This document shows, in pieces, positions 26,022 through 33,590 of a stretch of 64,000 bases of DNA (positions are counted from its first letter, which is position 1; each line of letters opens with the position of its first letter). The stretch covers positions 3,447,501 to 3,511,500 of the forward strand of contig NZ_CP015506.1 of assembly GCF_000294775.2 (NCBI RefSeq), given 5' to 3'. Position numbers and translations under genes: made by a program. Source of the DNA: Cytobacillus oceanisediminis 2691. GTDB taxonomy: Bacteria; Bacillota; Bacilli; Bacillales; Cytobacillaceae. The notes beneath the pieces were generated by a model. The model saw only the letters and a program-made list of their open reading frames with translations, was not told the origin of the DNA and ran no database searches.

Positions 26022-26585
26022 TTAAAAGATGTAAGTATCCGCATTCCAATGCTTTGAACCTGTTTTTCTCTTCCCGATCCACCCGGCTTCTTGAAGTTCC
26101 CTCGCAATTAAATGGTTGAAAAAACCGTGACCTACGAGAACAGCAAAGTGATGTTCTTTTGCAATAGAGGTTAATGTTGATGATGCATGCTTTGCCCGTA
26201 ATTTTGCATCCCTGTATGATTCACAGCCCTGTGAATAGCCGCATAACCATAGTAGCCTTAATACCACAGCCCAGGTATTTGGCTTCAATCTCATACCCGG
26301 AAATTTATCGGCAGGTATGGGCAATTCAGTTTCCCTGAATAATGGATCTGTCTGTATCTTTGCAGAAGGATTTATGCTTTTGGCCGACTCGATTGACCTT
26401 TTTAAATCACTTGTAAGTAAAAAAGATGCTGAACTCCCTTTTTCAATTGCGTCAGAAGAACAAGTCTCACCCTCAAGAATCCCTAAGCGGTTGTATATTT
26501 CAACCCATTTTTTAAATTCACGGCTATTCATGCGGTGATTATCCATTTGCGATGACCTGCCATGTCTGATAAGTGTTATTTCCAT
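26022..26585 (-). CDS. histidine phosphatase superfamily protein
   Basis: A 187-residue branch-1 histidine phosphatase. LIRHGRSSQ at 4-12 is the RHG catalytic motif whose His is phosphorylated; the second catalytic His is in VLVGHGFFNHL near 150. The rest follows the phosphoglycerate-mutase-like fold. The substrate is unknown. ATG at 26585 has only a weak GGGG ribosome site. It is the first gene of a two-gene unit with the DUF2332 gene. Confidence 0.88.
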   Translation of the reverse strand: MEITLIRHGRSSQMDNHRMNSREFKKWVEIYNRLGILEGETCSSDAIEKGSSASFLLTSDLKRSIESAKSINPSAKIQTDPLFRETELPIPADKFPGMRLKPNTWAVVLRLLWLCGYSQGCESYRDAKLRAKHASSTLTSIAKEHHFAVLVGHGFFNHLIARELQEAGWIGKRKTGSKHWNADTYIF

Positions 26586-26651
26586 TTAAAAACCCCAAAA
26601 TTTATATTTTTTTCCTTTATGGATAATTTAATTAACATGGAGGTGAATACC

Positions 26652-26792
26652 ATGCAGGAACAAGAATATCCAAACGTAAAACTCGGCGGCAAAAAGGTAC
26701 ACGAAAAAGGAAATGGCGGAGACCAGGTCCGTGGACATGAACAGGAAAACAGAAATGGCACATTTAATACAAACTCTAAATCAGATAGATAA
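26652..26792 (+). CDS. hypothetical small hydrophilic protein, 46 residues
   Basis: A 46-residue protein starting MQEQEYPNVKLGGKKVHEKG, rich in Gly, Asn, Lys and Gln and without hydrophobic segments. A very strong site (GGAGGTGA) stands five bases before ATG at 26652, and a hairpin terminator follows the stop, so it is probably a real gene. The composition resembles small spore or stress proteins of Bacillus, but I do not recognise the family. Confidence 0.65.
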   Translation: MQEQEYPNVKLGGKKVHEKGNGGDQVRGHEQENRNGTFNTNSKSDR

Positions 26793-26802
26793 TGGAATGA
26801 CG

Positions 26803-26836
26803 GGACACCCTCACAGTGGATGGAGGGTGTCTTTGC
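26803..26836 (+). terminator. terminator after the 46-residue gene
   Basis: ACACCCTC/GAGGGTGT stem followed by CTTTGC; the T run is short, so moderate strength. Confidence 0.6.
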
Positions 26837-26849
26837 AGTTACGGCTGTT

Positions 26850-27416
26850 TTAAGAATTTGATGCCCAATCCTTTTTTCTGATGATGTAATGGAAATATCG
26901 CTCTCCGTCGATTTCCATTTCTCCAGCATGCTGAAATCCGCACTTTTGCAGAACGCGAATGGAACTGGAATTGCTTGTTAATGCAACGGCATTCAGTGTT
27001 TCAAGAACTGTTTTTTCAAAAAGAAATCCCATTAGCCCTTTTGCAGCAAGCGTGGAATATCCTTTATTTCGGTAGTGTTTTGAGATGGCATAGCCAATTT
27101 CCCTGTTCGGCTCAGGCAATTCATCTTTTATTCCTGTATTGCAAAAACCAATAAACTTTCCAGTTTCCTTTAGTATGATTCCCAAATTCAAATATCCTGC
27201 ATCTTTCAGGGCAGGCATCGAGGACCTGAATTTTTTATTCGCAGGAATTTCATAATCCTCCATCCAGTTCATACGCTGTTCAAGCGTAGCCTGTGCACCC
27301 GGAATAAACTTATATACTTCCGGCTGTAAAGTAATTTCATAGAGCTCTGGCACATCTTCCATCCTGTATTCCCTAAGGATGACCTCACCGCAATCGATCA
27401 TTATTTCTTCGTTCAT
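26850..27416 (-). CDS. GNAT N-acetyltransferase (RimJ type)
   Basis: A 188-residue acetyltransferase. It opens like RimJ/RimL proteins (VILREYRMEDVPELYEI), has the REIGYAISKHYRNKGYSTLA acetyl-CoA loop and the closing VALTSNSSSIRVLQKCGF, where Asn/Ser precede the conserved Lys-Cys-Gly-Phe. It should transfer acetyl to an amine, substrate unknown. Its ATG at 27416 overlaps the stop of the upstream Nudix gene by four bases, so both belong to the 26850-29139 operon of small enzymes. Confidence 0.88.
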   Translation of the reverse strand: MNEEIMIDCGEVILREYRMEDVPELYEITLQPEVYKFIPGAQATLEQRMNWMEDYEIPANKKFRSSMPALKDAGYLNLGIILKETGKFIGFCNTGIKDELPEPNREIGYAISKHYRNKGYSTLAAKGLMGFLFEKTVLETLNAVALTSNSSSIRVLQKCGFQHAGEMEIDGERYFHYIIRKKDWASNS

Positions 27417-27901
27417 TTTTTCATCTCCATTGCGTACACATCCAGTGTGTGTTCTTGGATCAAATCTATGTTTCTTTTATCTTTAACATATTCCAAGATG
27501 TGAGCTTTCATATTAGGATACAATACTATATTGGCCAGTTCAGAAAGCGGCACCCATCTAACTCCTGTCTGGTTAGGATCCGGGGCTGAAGGCATTTTAG
27601 GCAATGAGCCTTCCCTTAACTGACATTCAAACAGTAAGCCCAGTGAATGTATCTGCCCATACCTGAATTCATTTAAGTGAGGGGCATATTCATAAACGAA
27701 TGCCAATGGGCCGACCGTCACATCTACAGATGCCTCTTCTTTCACTTCCCTTTTCACTGCATCAATAACAGATTCTTTGGGTTCAACCCCTCCTGCAGGC
27801 AAATTGTAATGAAGGCCTCTTTCATCCTGAAACTCAATCAGCAGAATCGAATTGTTTTCTATAATGACTGCACCTGCTCTGACTCTAATATGATAGGTCA
27901 T
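27413..27901 (-). CDS. Nudix hydrolase
   Basis: A 162-residue Nudix enzyme with an intact box, GGVEPKESVIDAVKREVKEEASVDV (key residues Gly, Glu, REVKEE), that binds Mg2+ and hydrolyses nucleoside diphosphates linked to another group. It opens YHIRVRAGAVIIENNSILLIE, the typical first strands. ATG at 27901 follows GGCGGATGAGA. It is located between a methyltransferase gene and a GNAT gene with overlaps or short gaps. Substrate cannot be inferred. Confidence 0.9.
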   Translation of the reverse strand: MTYHIRVRAGAVIIENNSILLIEFQDERGLHYNLPAGGVEPKESVIDAVKREVKEEASVDVTVGPLAFVYEYAPHLNEFRYGQIHSLGLLFECQLREGSLPKMPSAPDPNQTGVRWVPLSELANIVLYPNMKAHILEYVKDKRNIDLIQEHTLDVYAMEMKK

Positions 27902-27923
27902 TCGGTCTCATCCGCCTTTTCTT

Positions 27924-28670
27924 CTATAGCTTTCTGCATTTAATAATAAAAGCAGCGGGTATAGCTTTCGTTTTTTCATAGGAATACCACCGGTTGGAAT
28001 GCCGCTGAACATCTTCTTCAGTAAGGCTGGCATCTTCAATTACCCTTTCAATCGCAAACCCGTTTTCTATTAATAAATTGATATATGTACTTAGTTTATA
28101 TTGCTGCATAATGGCAGGCTGGTTCCAGGCTATATGCTGATAGGAGCCTTCCTCATGATAGGATTTATCCATAATTAATGCTCCATTTTCAGCCTTAATC
28201 CGGTTATACATCGGATGTTCCCAGCTGAATATAAACACCCCGCCTGATTTAAGGTAATGATGAATGTTTTTAAGCGTACAGTCTAAATTCGTGGTCCAGC
28301 CAATCGCATAAATGGAAAAAACGAAATCGAAGTAATCAGCAGGGATTCCCGGATTTTGTTCCATCGGGGATTCAAACAACTTTACTCGTGAAGATGAATT
28401 TACCAGAAGTTCCTTTGCGGATTCGATTTGCCTGGAAGACAGATCCAATCCCCATAATTCACCCGCTCCGCGCTGGTCCAAATATTTTAGGGAATGCCCG
28501 CTTCCGCACCCAATCTCCAGCATCTTTAAGCTGCGCACATCTCCGAACAATTGAAGATCATCTTCAGTTGGTGCCAGCGGTCCATATTCAGGCAGCGGAT
28601 TGCGCCCATAAAACCTTTCAGCCGCTTCATCCCAGCTTTGCTTATTTATTTTTAGTGTTTCATTAATCAT
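27924..28670 (-). CDS. class I SAM-dependent methyltransferase
   Basis: A 248-residue methyltransferase. Motif I LEIGCGSGHSLKYL lies near 51-64, the acidic end of strand 2 is GLDLS, and motif IV-like DYFDFVFSIYAIGWT follows. It resembles small-molecule methyltransferases of the Methyltransf_11 type. ATG at 28670 follows AAGGAGAT and overlaps the upstream GNAT gene by eight bases. Substrate unknown. Confidence 0.88.
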   Translation of the reverse strand: MINETLKINKQSWDEAAERFYGRNPLPEYGPLAPTEDDLQLFGDVRSLKMLEIGCGSGHSLKYLDQRGAGELWGLDLSSRQIESAKELLVNSSSRVKLFESPMEQNPGIPADYFDFVFSIYAIGWTTNLDCTLKNIHHYLKSGGVFIFSWEHPMYNRIKAENGALIMDKSYHEEGSYQHIAWNQPAIMQQYKLSTYINLLIENGFAIERVIEDASLTEEDVQRHSNRWYSYEKTKAIPAAFIIKCRKL

Positions 28671-29139
28671 AAATATCTCCTTTTACAGAAAAATAGTAAA
28701 CTTCTTCCTCTCCCCAAATCTCTCCAGTCGGGGAAAATCCGAAGTTTTTATACAGATTCCTTGCGTGATGATTATCTTTATGAACAGTCAAGCGGATTTC
28801 CTCGCATTGCGGAAATTTAGTTTTTATCCAGCCGATCATCTCGGCTAATGCTGGCCGTCCATATCCCCTGCCCTGATAATTTTTGTCAATAAAAAAACCG
28901 TTAATCCAATACATGTTAGCCGTGTCCGGTTCATAGGCATGCATGATAAAACCGACCATTTGTTCATTGTCATATATAGAAAATGGGATATACTCTATTG
29001 CATCCCCATCTGGTTTAATATATACCTTTGCAAGTGAAACAGCCGCTGAAGGAACGAAGTCACGCTGCGATTCTTTTACCTTCATCTTAATGGCTTCTTC
29101 CCAGTTGTCTCTTGTGACGGGTTTTAATCTTATGTTCAT
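28663..29139 (-). CDS. GNAT N-acetyltransferase
   Basis: A 158-residue acetyltransferase that starts NIRLKPVTRDNWEEAIKMKV, has the acetyl-CoA loop as YQGRGYGRPALAEMI and ends with the usual HARNLYKNFGFSPTGE. This architecture is close to the spermidine/spermine-type SpeG/BltD relatives in Bacillus, but the exact substrate is unknown. ATG at 29139 follows AAGGTGCTGAAGA. It lies 15 bases after the hypothetical membrane-anchored protein gene and starts the block of overlapping small enzyme genes. Confidence 0.87.
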   Translation of the reverse strand: MNIRLKPVTRDNWEEAIKMKVKESQRDFVPSAAVSLAKVYIKPDGDAIEYIPFSIYDNEQMVGFIMHAYEPDTANMYWINGFFIDKNYQGRGYGRPALAEMIGWIKTKFPQCEEIRLTVHKDNHHARNLYKNFGFSPTGEIWGEEEVYYFSVKGDIYD

Positions 29140-29154
29140 TTCTTCAGCACCTTC

Positions 29155-29814
29155 TTATAATTTCCTGTTTTTATCACCTGACTTAATAATGATGCTTACA
29201 TAAGCGGCCTCTCCATTTTCAACGTGGTTTTTGATTTTTGACACATCGATCTCTTTCTCAATCCGGACAACCTTAGCTTCGTTTGGGAGCAATTTAACGT
29301 TACTAGGTTTACCGCTGTTCATCAGTGAAAGCATCTTTACATCCTCTTCAAATAAATATGTGTCATAAAAGCCGATAGTAAAAGACACTTCATCATTGCT
29401 GTAATTTTCAAATGGCAGCTCACAAGTTCCCTGCAAAGTATCTTCACCAATCATTACAAACTTACATTGACTTTCATCTTTTATATAGGAAACGGCATTG
29501 ATGCCATTTGCCAGCGTTTTTTGATAAGCCTCTGCCAGAGAAGGAGGAAGAAGGGAAACGATGATGATAACGGCAAAAAATGATCGCAAATGATATTTTT
29601 CGAGTGAACGATGAAGCAAGACCATACCCAGCAGAAGTAAAAGGAGAATAAAAATCCCTGTATAATGAAATCCATCCGCTGAATTAATTGGAATATTTAA
29701 AATCATAACCCCTGCATTACCTAGTCGATTTTCATGTGGAAAAGGAAAGTTTAATGCCATGGAAATAACGATTAACACAATTGAAGTCAGAAAGAGCTTT
29801 TTATTTTTAATCAA
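29155..29814 (-). CDS. hypothetical membrane-anchored protein
   Basis: A protein of 219 residues with three hydrophobic segments near the N-terminus (about 7-23, 44-62 and 75-95) and a C-terminal soluble beta-rich part (115-219). I do not recognise the family. The start TTG at 29814 is chosen because AAAGGAGG lies seven bases upstream; that site overlaps the TAA stop of the 50-residue gene at 29828-29980, so translation is likely coupled. The 33 codons open upstream of TTG belong to that small gene in another frame. Confidence 0.7.
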   Translation of the reverse strand: MIKNKKLFLTSIVLIVISMALNFPFPHENRLGNAGVMILNIPINSADGFHYTGIFILLLLLLGMVLLHRSLEKYHLRSFFAVIIIVSLLPPSLAEAYQKTLANGINAVSYIKDESQCKFVMIGEDTLQGTCELPFENYSNDEVSFTIGFYDTYLFEEDVKMLSLMNSGKPSNVKLLPNEAKVVRIEKEIDVSKIKNHVENGEAAYVSIIIKSGDKNRKL

Positions 29815-29827
29815 GGCAGATCCTCCT

Positions 29828-29980
29828 TTACTTCTTTTCTGAGGATCCAAAGGATGCCCCAAAGGCGACTCCCACGGCAATACCCAATGCCCAATTTTCA
29901 AATAGCATTCCAAAAACTAGTCCCAGCGACAGACCGTATGCCATTCCGCTTGTTGAAAGGGCCCAATTTTTTTTGTTCAT
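29828..29980 (-). CDS. small Gly-rich membrane protein, 50 residues
   Basis: An ORF of 50 codons that starts MNKKNWALSTSGMAYGLSLG and continues with two glycine-zipper-like hydrophobic stretches (LGLVFGMLFENWALGIAVGV, AFGASFGSSEKK). AAAGGCGG lies ahead of the ATG at 29980, and its stop overlaps the ribosome site of the next gene. It looks like a two-helix membrane peptide, perhaps working with the larger membrane protein after it. Too short for many gene finders. Confidence 0.7.
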   Translation of the reverse strand: MNKKNWALSTSGMAYGLSLGLVFGMLFENWALGIAVGVAFGASFGSSEKK

Positions 29981-30070
29981 AACTTTTAACCGCCTTTAAA
30001 TGTTTTACCTTATATACGAATAAAAGGAACTATAGTTTCATATTTTTGGAAAAACCAGACGGTCAGCTTA

Positions 30071-30607
30071 TCACCTCTGAGTTGCCAGCTGTCTTTTTAT
30101 CACCCGGATTTGTCCGCGATGGCTAATTTCATCCTCCATGACGTGATACCAGAACCAATAATTATTAAAGGCTAATCCGTTGCTCCACTTTCCTTCTTGG
30201 TATAGCCAGCTATCCTGTTTAGATGTTAAAAGTTTTAGCGTTTTCTCTCTAATTGCTGACAGTTCCTCCAAGTAAAATTCAAGAGGATGATTATTAATTT
30301 CATTCCTTGCTTTCTCACCTAATTCATAAGCGGCGGCCCATTTTGAAAGTTCTTTTTCGTTAAGATCTCTATTTTCAAAAGTAATGATTTGGTGAACATA
30401 TTCAACAAAAGCAATATGCTTCAGAAGTGCTCCTATTGAATTAATGTTTTCATCGGGAAGAAAATCCAGCTCTTTCTGTGTCAACCCAGCAACATCTTTG
30501 AGAGTCACAGACCTGGCATGTTCAAGCATTGATACAAGATTTCCTATTTTTTCATCGTAGCCCTTCATATGCTTAATTCGATAATCTATCACTTTTAAAT
30601 TCTCCAT
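30071..30607 (-). CDS. DinB family protein
   Basis: A 178-residue DinB-fold protein with DUF664-like motifs: histidines in LLKHIAFVEYVH and the C-terminal HVMEDEISHRGQIRVIKRQL, where the last two His complete a metal triad. The start ATG at 30607 is used, since the 16 codons further upstream cross a terminator hairpin at 30622-30652. The ribosome site AAAAGAAG is weak. A second DinB-type protein is at 39-581. Function unknown. Confidence 0.85.
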   Translation of the reverse strand: MENLKVIDYRIKHMKGYDEKIGNLVSMLEHARSVTLKDVAGLTQKELDFLPDENINSIGALLKHIAFVEYVHQIITFENRDLNEKELSKWAAAYELGEKARNEINNHPLEFYLEELSAIREKTLKLLTSKQDSWLYQEGKWSNGLAFNNYWFWYHVMEDEISHRGQIRVIKRQLATQR

Positions 30608-30621
30608 TCTTCTTTTTTCAG

Positions 30622-30652
30622 GGAAAAGACTGCCGGGAAGGCAGTCTTTTAA
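30622..30652 (-). terminator. terminator between the GyrI-like and DinB genes
   Basis: AAAAGACTGCC/GGCAGTCTTTT forms an 11-bp stem whose arms supply the A and T runs. It lies directly after the GyrI-like stop (30655). Confidence 0.8.
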
Positions 30653-30654
30653 CA

Positions 30655-31128
30655 TTATGATATCGTGTCCAGTAGCTCTATATCTAAATCCTCCATACTC
30701 TCCCAGCTATGATGGATTTCTATGTGCCACTTATTTTTCAGCCGCTTGTATCCCTTTTCTTCAATCCAGCTGTGCAATTCCCTATAGGTATTTCCAATCT
30801 CATCATTAGGTCCTTTGTGCCGGACAGAAGCATATTTTTGCGGTGGAATTTCTAATGAGAACATACCATCAGGTACACTTATAAATTCCTTCACCTCAAT
30901 GCCAATCCAATATCCGTCTTCTTCAGGAGAGTCTTCCTCCACTTTGAAGGCACCAACTAGCCGATTTGGATTTACAGCTCCCTTAATTTCTGTAAGGCAG
31001 CCCAATAATAGATTTATAGCCTGCGGAATTTCGGCTAGATACTGATCCGGCGGGCATAAGACGCGGATCCCTATAAGTTTCAATTCTCCAAGTTCTGTCT
31101 CAGCCGCTCGCAAAGTCAAATCAGACAT
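30655..31128 (-). CDS. GyrI-like effector-binding domain protein, copy 2
   Basis: A 157-residue stand-alone GyrI-like domain: the first strand carries ELGELKLIGIRV, the conserved PEEDGYWIGIEV and PPQKYASVRHKGPNDEIGNT follow, and the protein ends EIHHSWESMEDLDIELLDTI. It lacks a DNA-binding part. ATG at 31128 follows AAGGAGGG; the frame is open six codons upstream without a better site. It lies 14 bases downstream of the class V aminotransferase gene and is probably co-transcribed with it. Ligand unknown. Confidence 0.83.
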   Translation of the reverse strand: MSDLTLRAAETELGELKLIGIRVLCPPDQYLAEIPQAINLLLGCLTEIKGAVNPNRLVGAFKVEEDSPEEDGYWIGIEVKEFISVPDGMFSLEIPPQKYASVRHKGPNDEIGNTYRELHSWIEEKGYKRLKNKWHIEIHHSWESMEDLDIELLDTIS

Positions 31129-31142
31129 CTTTTCCCTCCTTA

Positions 31143-32303
31143 TCAAGCAACAGGCAATGCAAGTTCTCTAAACCTATCAACTGCTTTTTGGATATCTGCT
31201 TCAAATCCCGCTTCGTTCATTGTTTCACCGATCAGCACAATGGCTTTTTCAAGCATATCTTCAGACGTATTCCCCATATGGCCAATTCGGAACGCTTTTC
31301 CTGCCAGATGAGCCAGTGCTCCCGCAACAATCACACCTTTTTTCGCAAGAGATGCACGGAATTCAGCATCATCCATTCCTTCAGGGTAAAGGATACAGCT
31401 GAGAGTTGCTGCTGCTGCATTTTCATCGGCAATTGCCCTCATTCCATATTCAGCAAGTGCAGCCCTGACCGCTTTACCATATGCTTCATGGCGCTTGTAG
31501 CGATTGTCCATTCCTTCAGCCAAGACCAGTTTCATGCCCTCATCATAGGCATAAATCAGATTAACAGGCGGTGTAGCAAAGTATTTTTGGGGGTCATGCA
31601 TAATGGGAATCCAATTATAGATATCGCAATAGTAGGCAGGAACCCGTTCCATTTGTTCCCTTGCAGCCAGTGCAGTCCCATTGAATGCCACAACAGCGAG
31701 ACCTGGCGGGACACCAATCGCCTTCTGTGAACCTGTCAAAACGACATCAATTTTCCCTTCGCCATACGATTTGCTCATATCCTCCTCCATTGCCGCTGTC
31801 GCACAGACCCCATCCAAAATAACAAGAGCCCCGTGCTTTTTAATGATAGGCATTAATGTATCCAAATCTGCCGCAACACCAGTTGAAGTATCAGCATGGG
31901 TAATCGTCACAGCTTTATAGGAATGGGACGCAAGTTTTTCCTCAACAGCTGCGGGATCCACCTGCTTTCCCCATTCGGACTGAATGATATCTGCCTGGAT
32001 TCCGAACGCCTTGGCTAAGTGCTGAAAACGATCACCAAAGAAGCCCTGACTTATAATCAAAAGCCTTTCTCCAGCTGCAACCGTGTTGACCAGAGCCATT
32101 TCCATTGCTATCGTTCCTGAGCCAGAGATTACAAACACTTCCCCATCCGTCTTCAGCATCTCCCTGGTCTTCTCAATCGCACTTTTATAAATTGCAGCAA
32201 ACCTGGGATCCGTATGCCCCCGTGTCTCTTGTGCCATTGCTTCATAAATCGAATCCGCAACAGGCGTCGGCCCTGGAATCAAAAGCATTTCCTCGTTTGG
32301 CAT
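31143..32303 (-). CDS. class V aminotransferase (alanine/serine-glyoxylate type)
   Basis: A 386-residue PLP enzyme of the serine-pyruvate/alanine-glyoxylate family, which includes B. subtilis PucG (ureidoglycine-glyoxylate aminotransferase). LLIPGPTPV begins the fold, THADTSTGV carries the cofactor-contacting Asp loop, and TGSQKAIGVPPGLA holds the PLP-binding lysine. It would transfer an amino group onto glyoxylate or pyruvate. No purine genes are nearby, so the exact substrate is open. ATG at 32303 follows AAGGAGGA; AUGA-close coupling with the GyrI-like gene. Confidence 0.9.
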   Translation of the reverse strand: MPNEEMLLIPGPTPVADSIYEAMAQETRGHTDPRFAAIYKSAIEKTREMLKTDGEVFVISGSGTIAMEMALVNTVAAGERLLIISQGFFGDRFQHLAKAFGIQADIIQSEWGKQVDPAAVEEKLASHSYKAVTITHADTSTGVAADLDTLMPIIKKHGALVILDGVCATAAMEEDMSKSYGEGKIDVVLTGSQKAIGVPPGLAVVAFNGTALAAREQMERVPAYYCDIYNWIPIMHDPQKYFATPPVNLIYAYDEGMKLVLAEGMDNRYKRHEAYGKAVRAALAEYGMRAIADENAAAATLSCILYPEGMDDAEFRASLAKKGVIVAGALAHLAGKAFRIGHMGNTSEDMLEKAIVLIGETMNEAGFEADIQKAVDRFRELALPVA

Positions 32304-32356
32304 GAATATTCCTCCTTGATAGGTTTATAGATATCTAAATGTTTCGACATTTACTA

Positions 32357-33361
32357 TCAAATACCTCTTTTAATTACCTTTTGATTGGTGTTTCCTTCGG
32401 AGAAAATCAGTGTATATCTTCTATTTTTATGAGCGCCGGTTTGCGGGAGGTTGAGGGATTGGAGGAGTCGGGTTGCGGTATAGGAAGAAGGAATATGCAG
32501 AAAGTTTCTGAGCTCCTTGTTCGTGATGGTATCCCCCAGCAGAAGGCTATAGTCATGCAATGCTTTGATATGCGCTTCTTTGCTGGTTATCTTGCATTTA
32601 GGACATCTCCAGGTGCGAATCACTCTTTCAAGAGGCAGATAGGTGCAAGAAGGGCAGAATACGCCCGTAAGAATTTCAGATTGATTAATCTGGAATCTTG
32701 ATAGTATTGAACTTTCCTGTTCTGTATTTTGCTTTTTAAATAAACGAATGACCTTTTTAAGGAGTTTATCACTGATTTCTCTATTAATGGATTTTTCTAT
32801 TTGCTCAATTTTTATAGGAAGAGTATTTCGGTGTATAACTTTATGGCTGAGGTCAATATGAGGAGGAATGACTTTAATTCCTGTATGCGGATTACTTATG
32901 ACTACAAATGAATAGACCGGTAAATTTTCAATACTGACATTGGCATTAATCCAACTTCTAAGCTGCGATGCCTGTCTATTCACCTGAATTAAAGGGCAGG
33001 GAAAAACTTGCTCTTTTCCATTCTTTATACGAATCAATTGATTATATACCGTATCAAAATGCAGGATACCTGTTATATTTTTCACTTCAATTACTAGAGC
33101 AAACTTTTTTGTAAGTATAAGAGTATCGATTTGGAAAAATCGATCATTATCTGGCAGGCGGAGATCATGAAGGATAAAATATACCTTATTATCTAGAAAA
33201 TCAAGAGGAAAATCCAATGAAACTTCTCCTTTATAGCCTGCAAGTCTTTTATTCAGTTCTTCGTTAATGATAGGAATTTTTGGGTGATGAGCTGGAAGCC
33301 TGCGGAGGAGAGCTTCTGTTTTACGGATTAAAAGAGGAACTTTTCGTTCTTTGAGGATCAT
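32357..33361 (-). CDS. NERD domain protein
   Basis: A 334-residue protein with an N-terminal nuclease-related NERD domain: DFLDNKVYFILHDLRLPDND, then QIDTLILTKKFALVIEVKNI is the D...EVK core of a PD-(D/E)XK-like fold. The C-terminal part has a zinc-ribbon-like GVFCPSCTYLPLERV and TWRCPKCKI, then a helical end (LLLGDTITNKELRNFLHIPS). NERD proteins are thought to act on DNA, often with plasmid or phage links, though this one looks chromosomal and alone. ATG at 33361 follows GGAGTG. Confidence 0.87.
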   Translation of the reverse strand: MILKERKVPLLIRKTEALLRRLPAHHPKIPIINEELNKRLAGYKGEVSLDFPLDFLDNKVYFILHDLRLPDNDRFFQIDTLILTKKFALVIEVKNITGILHFDTVYNQLIRIKNGKEQVFPCPLIQVNRQASQLRSWINANVSIENLPVYSFVVISNPHTGIKVIPPHIDLSHKVIHRNTLPIKIEQIEKSINREISDKLLKKVIRLFKKQNTEQESSILSRFQINQSEILTGVFCPSCTYLPLERVIRTWRCPKCKITSKEAHIKALHDYSLLLGDTITNKELRNFLHIPSSYTATRLLQSLNLPQTGAHKNRRYTLIFSEGNTNQKVIKRGI

Positions 33362-33446
33362 TTTTTCACTCCATTCTTGTTTTATACTAAAAAATTTTGC
33401 AATACTCCTTCAAATCCTCTAAGAAAAAATCCGAAGGGAATGTTTA

Positions 33447-33540
33447 TGTGCGGATAGCCAAAATTTATGTGCGGATAGACAATTTTGTGTGCTTATAGAC
33501 AGAAAATATGTGCGGATAGAAATATTTACGTGCATTCGGC
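33447..33540. repeat. short direct-repeat array, 20/21-bp spacing
   Basis: TGTGCGGATAGAC-like motifs start at 33447, 33468, 33488, 33509 and about 33529 (steps 21, 20, 21, 20). Copies one, two and four share TGTGCGGATAG exactly, the third has TGTGCTTATAGAC, the last is degenerate. It fills the gap between the NERD gene and the end of cysI. No spacers, so not CRISPR. Confidence 0.85.
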
Positions 33541-33551
33541 CCCGCACACAA

Positions 33552-33586
33552 ACAAAAAAAGACAGGGCCCCCGCCCCATCTTTCTT
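33552..33586 (-). terminator. terminator after cysJI
   Basis: AGATGGGGC/GCCCTGTCT hairpin with a GGG-rich loop, followed by seven T on the minus strand. Confidence 0.8.
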
Positions 33587-33590
33587 CAGC

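Noticed and set aside
31188-31730. 180-codon plus-strand frame opposite the aminotransferase
   Set aside because: Antisense shadow of a well-supported PLP enzyme.
32339-32701. 120-codon plus-strand frame
   Set aside because: It lies antisense to the NERD gene and shares no ribosome site or protein-like features.
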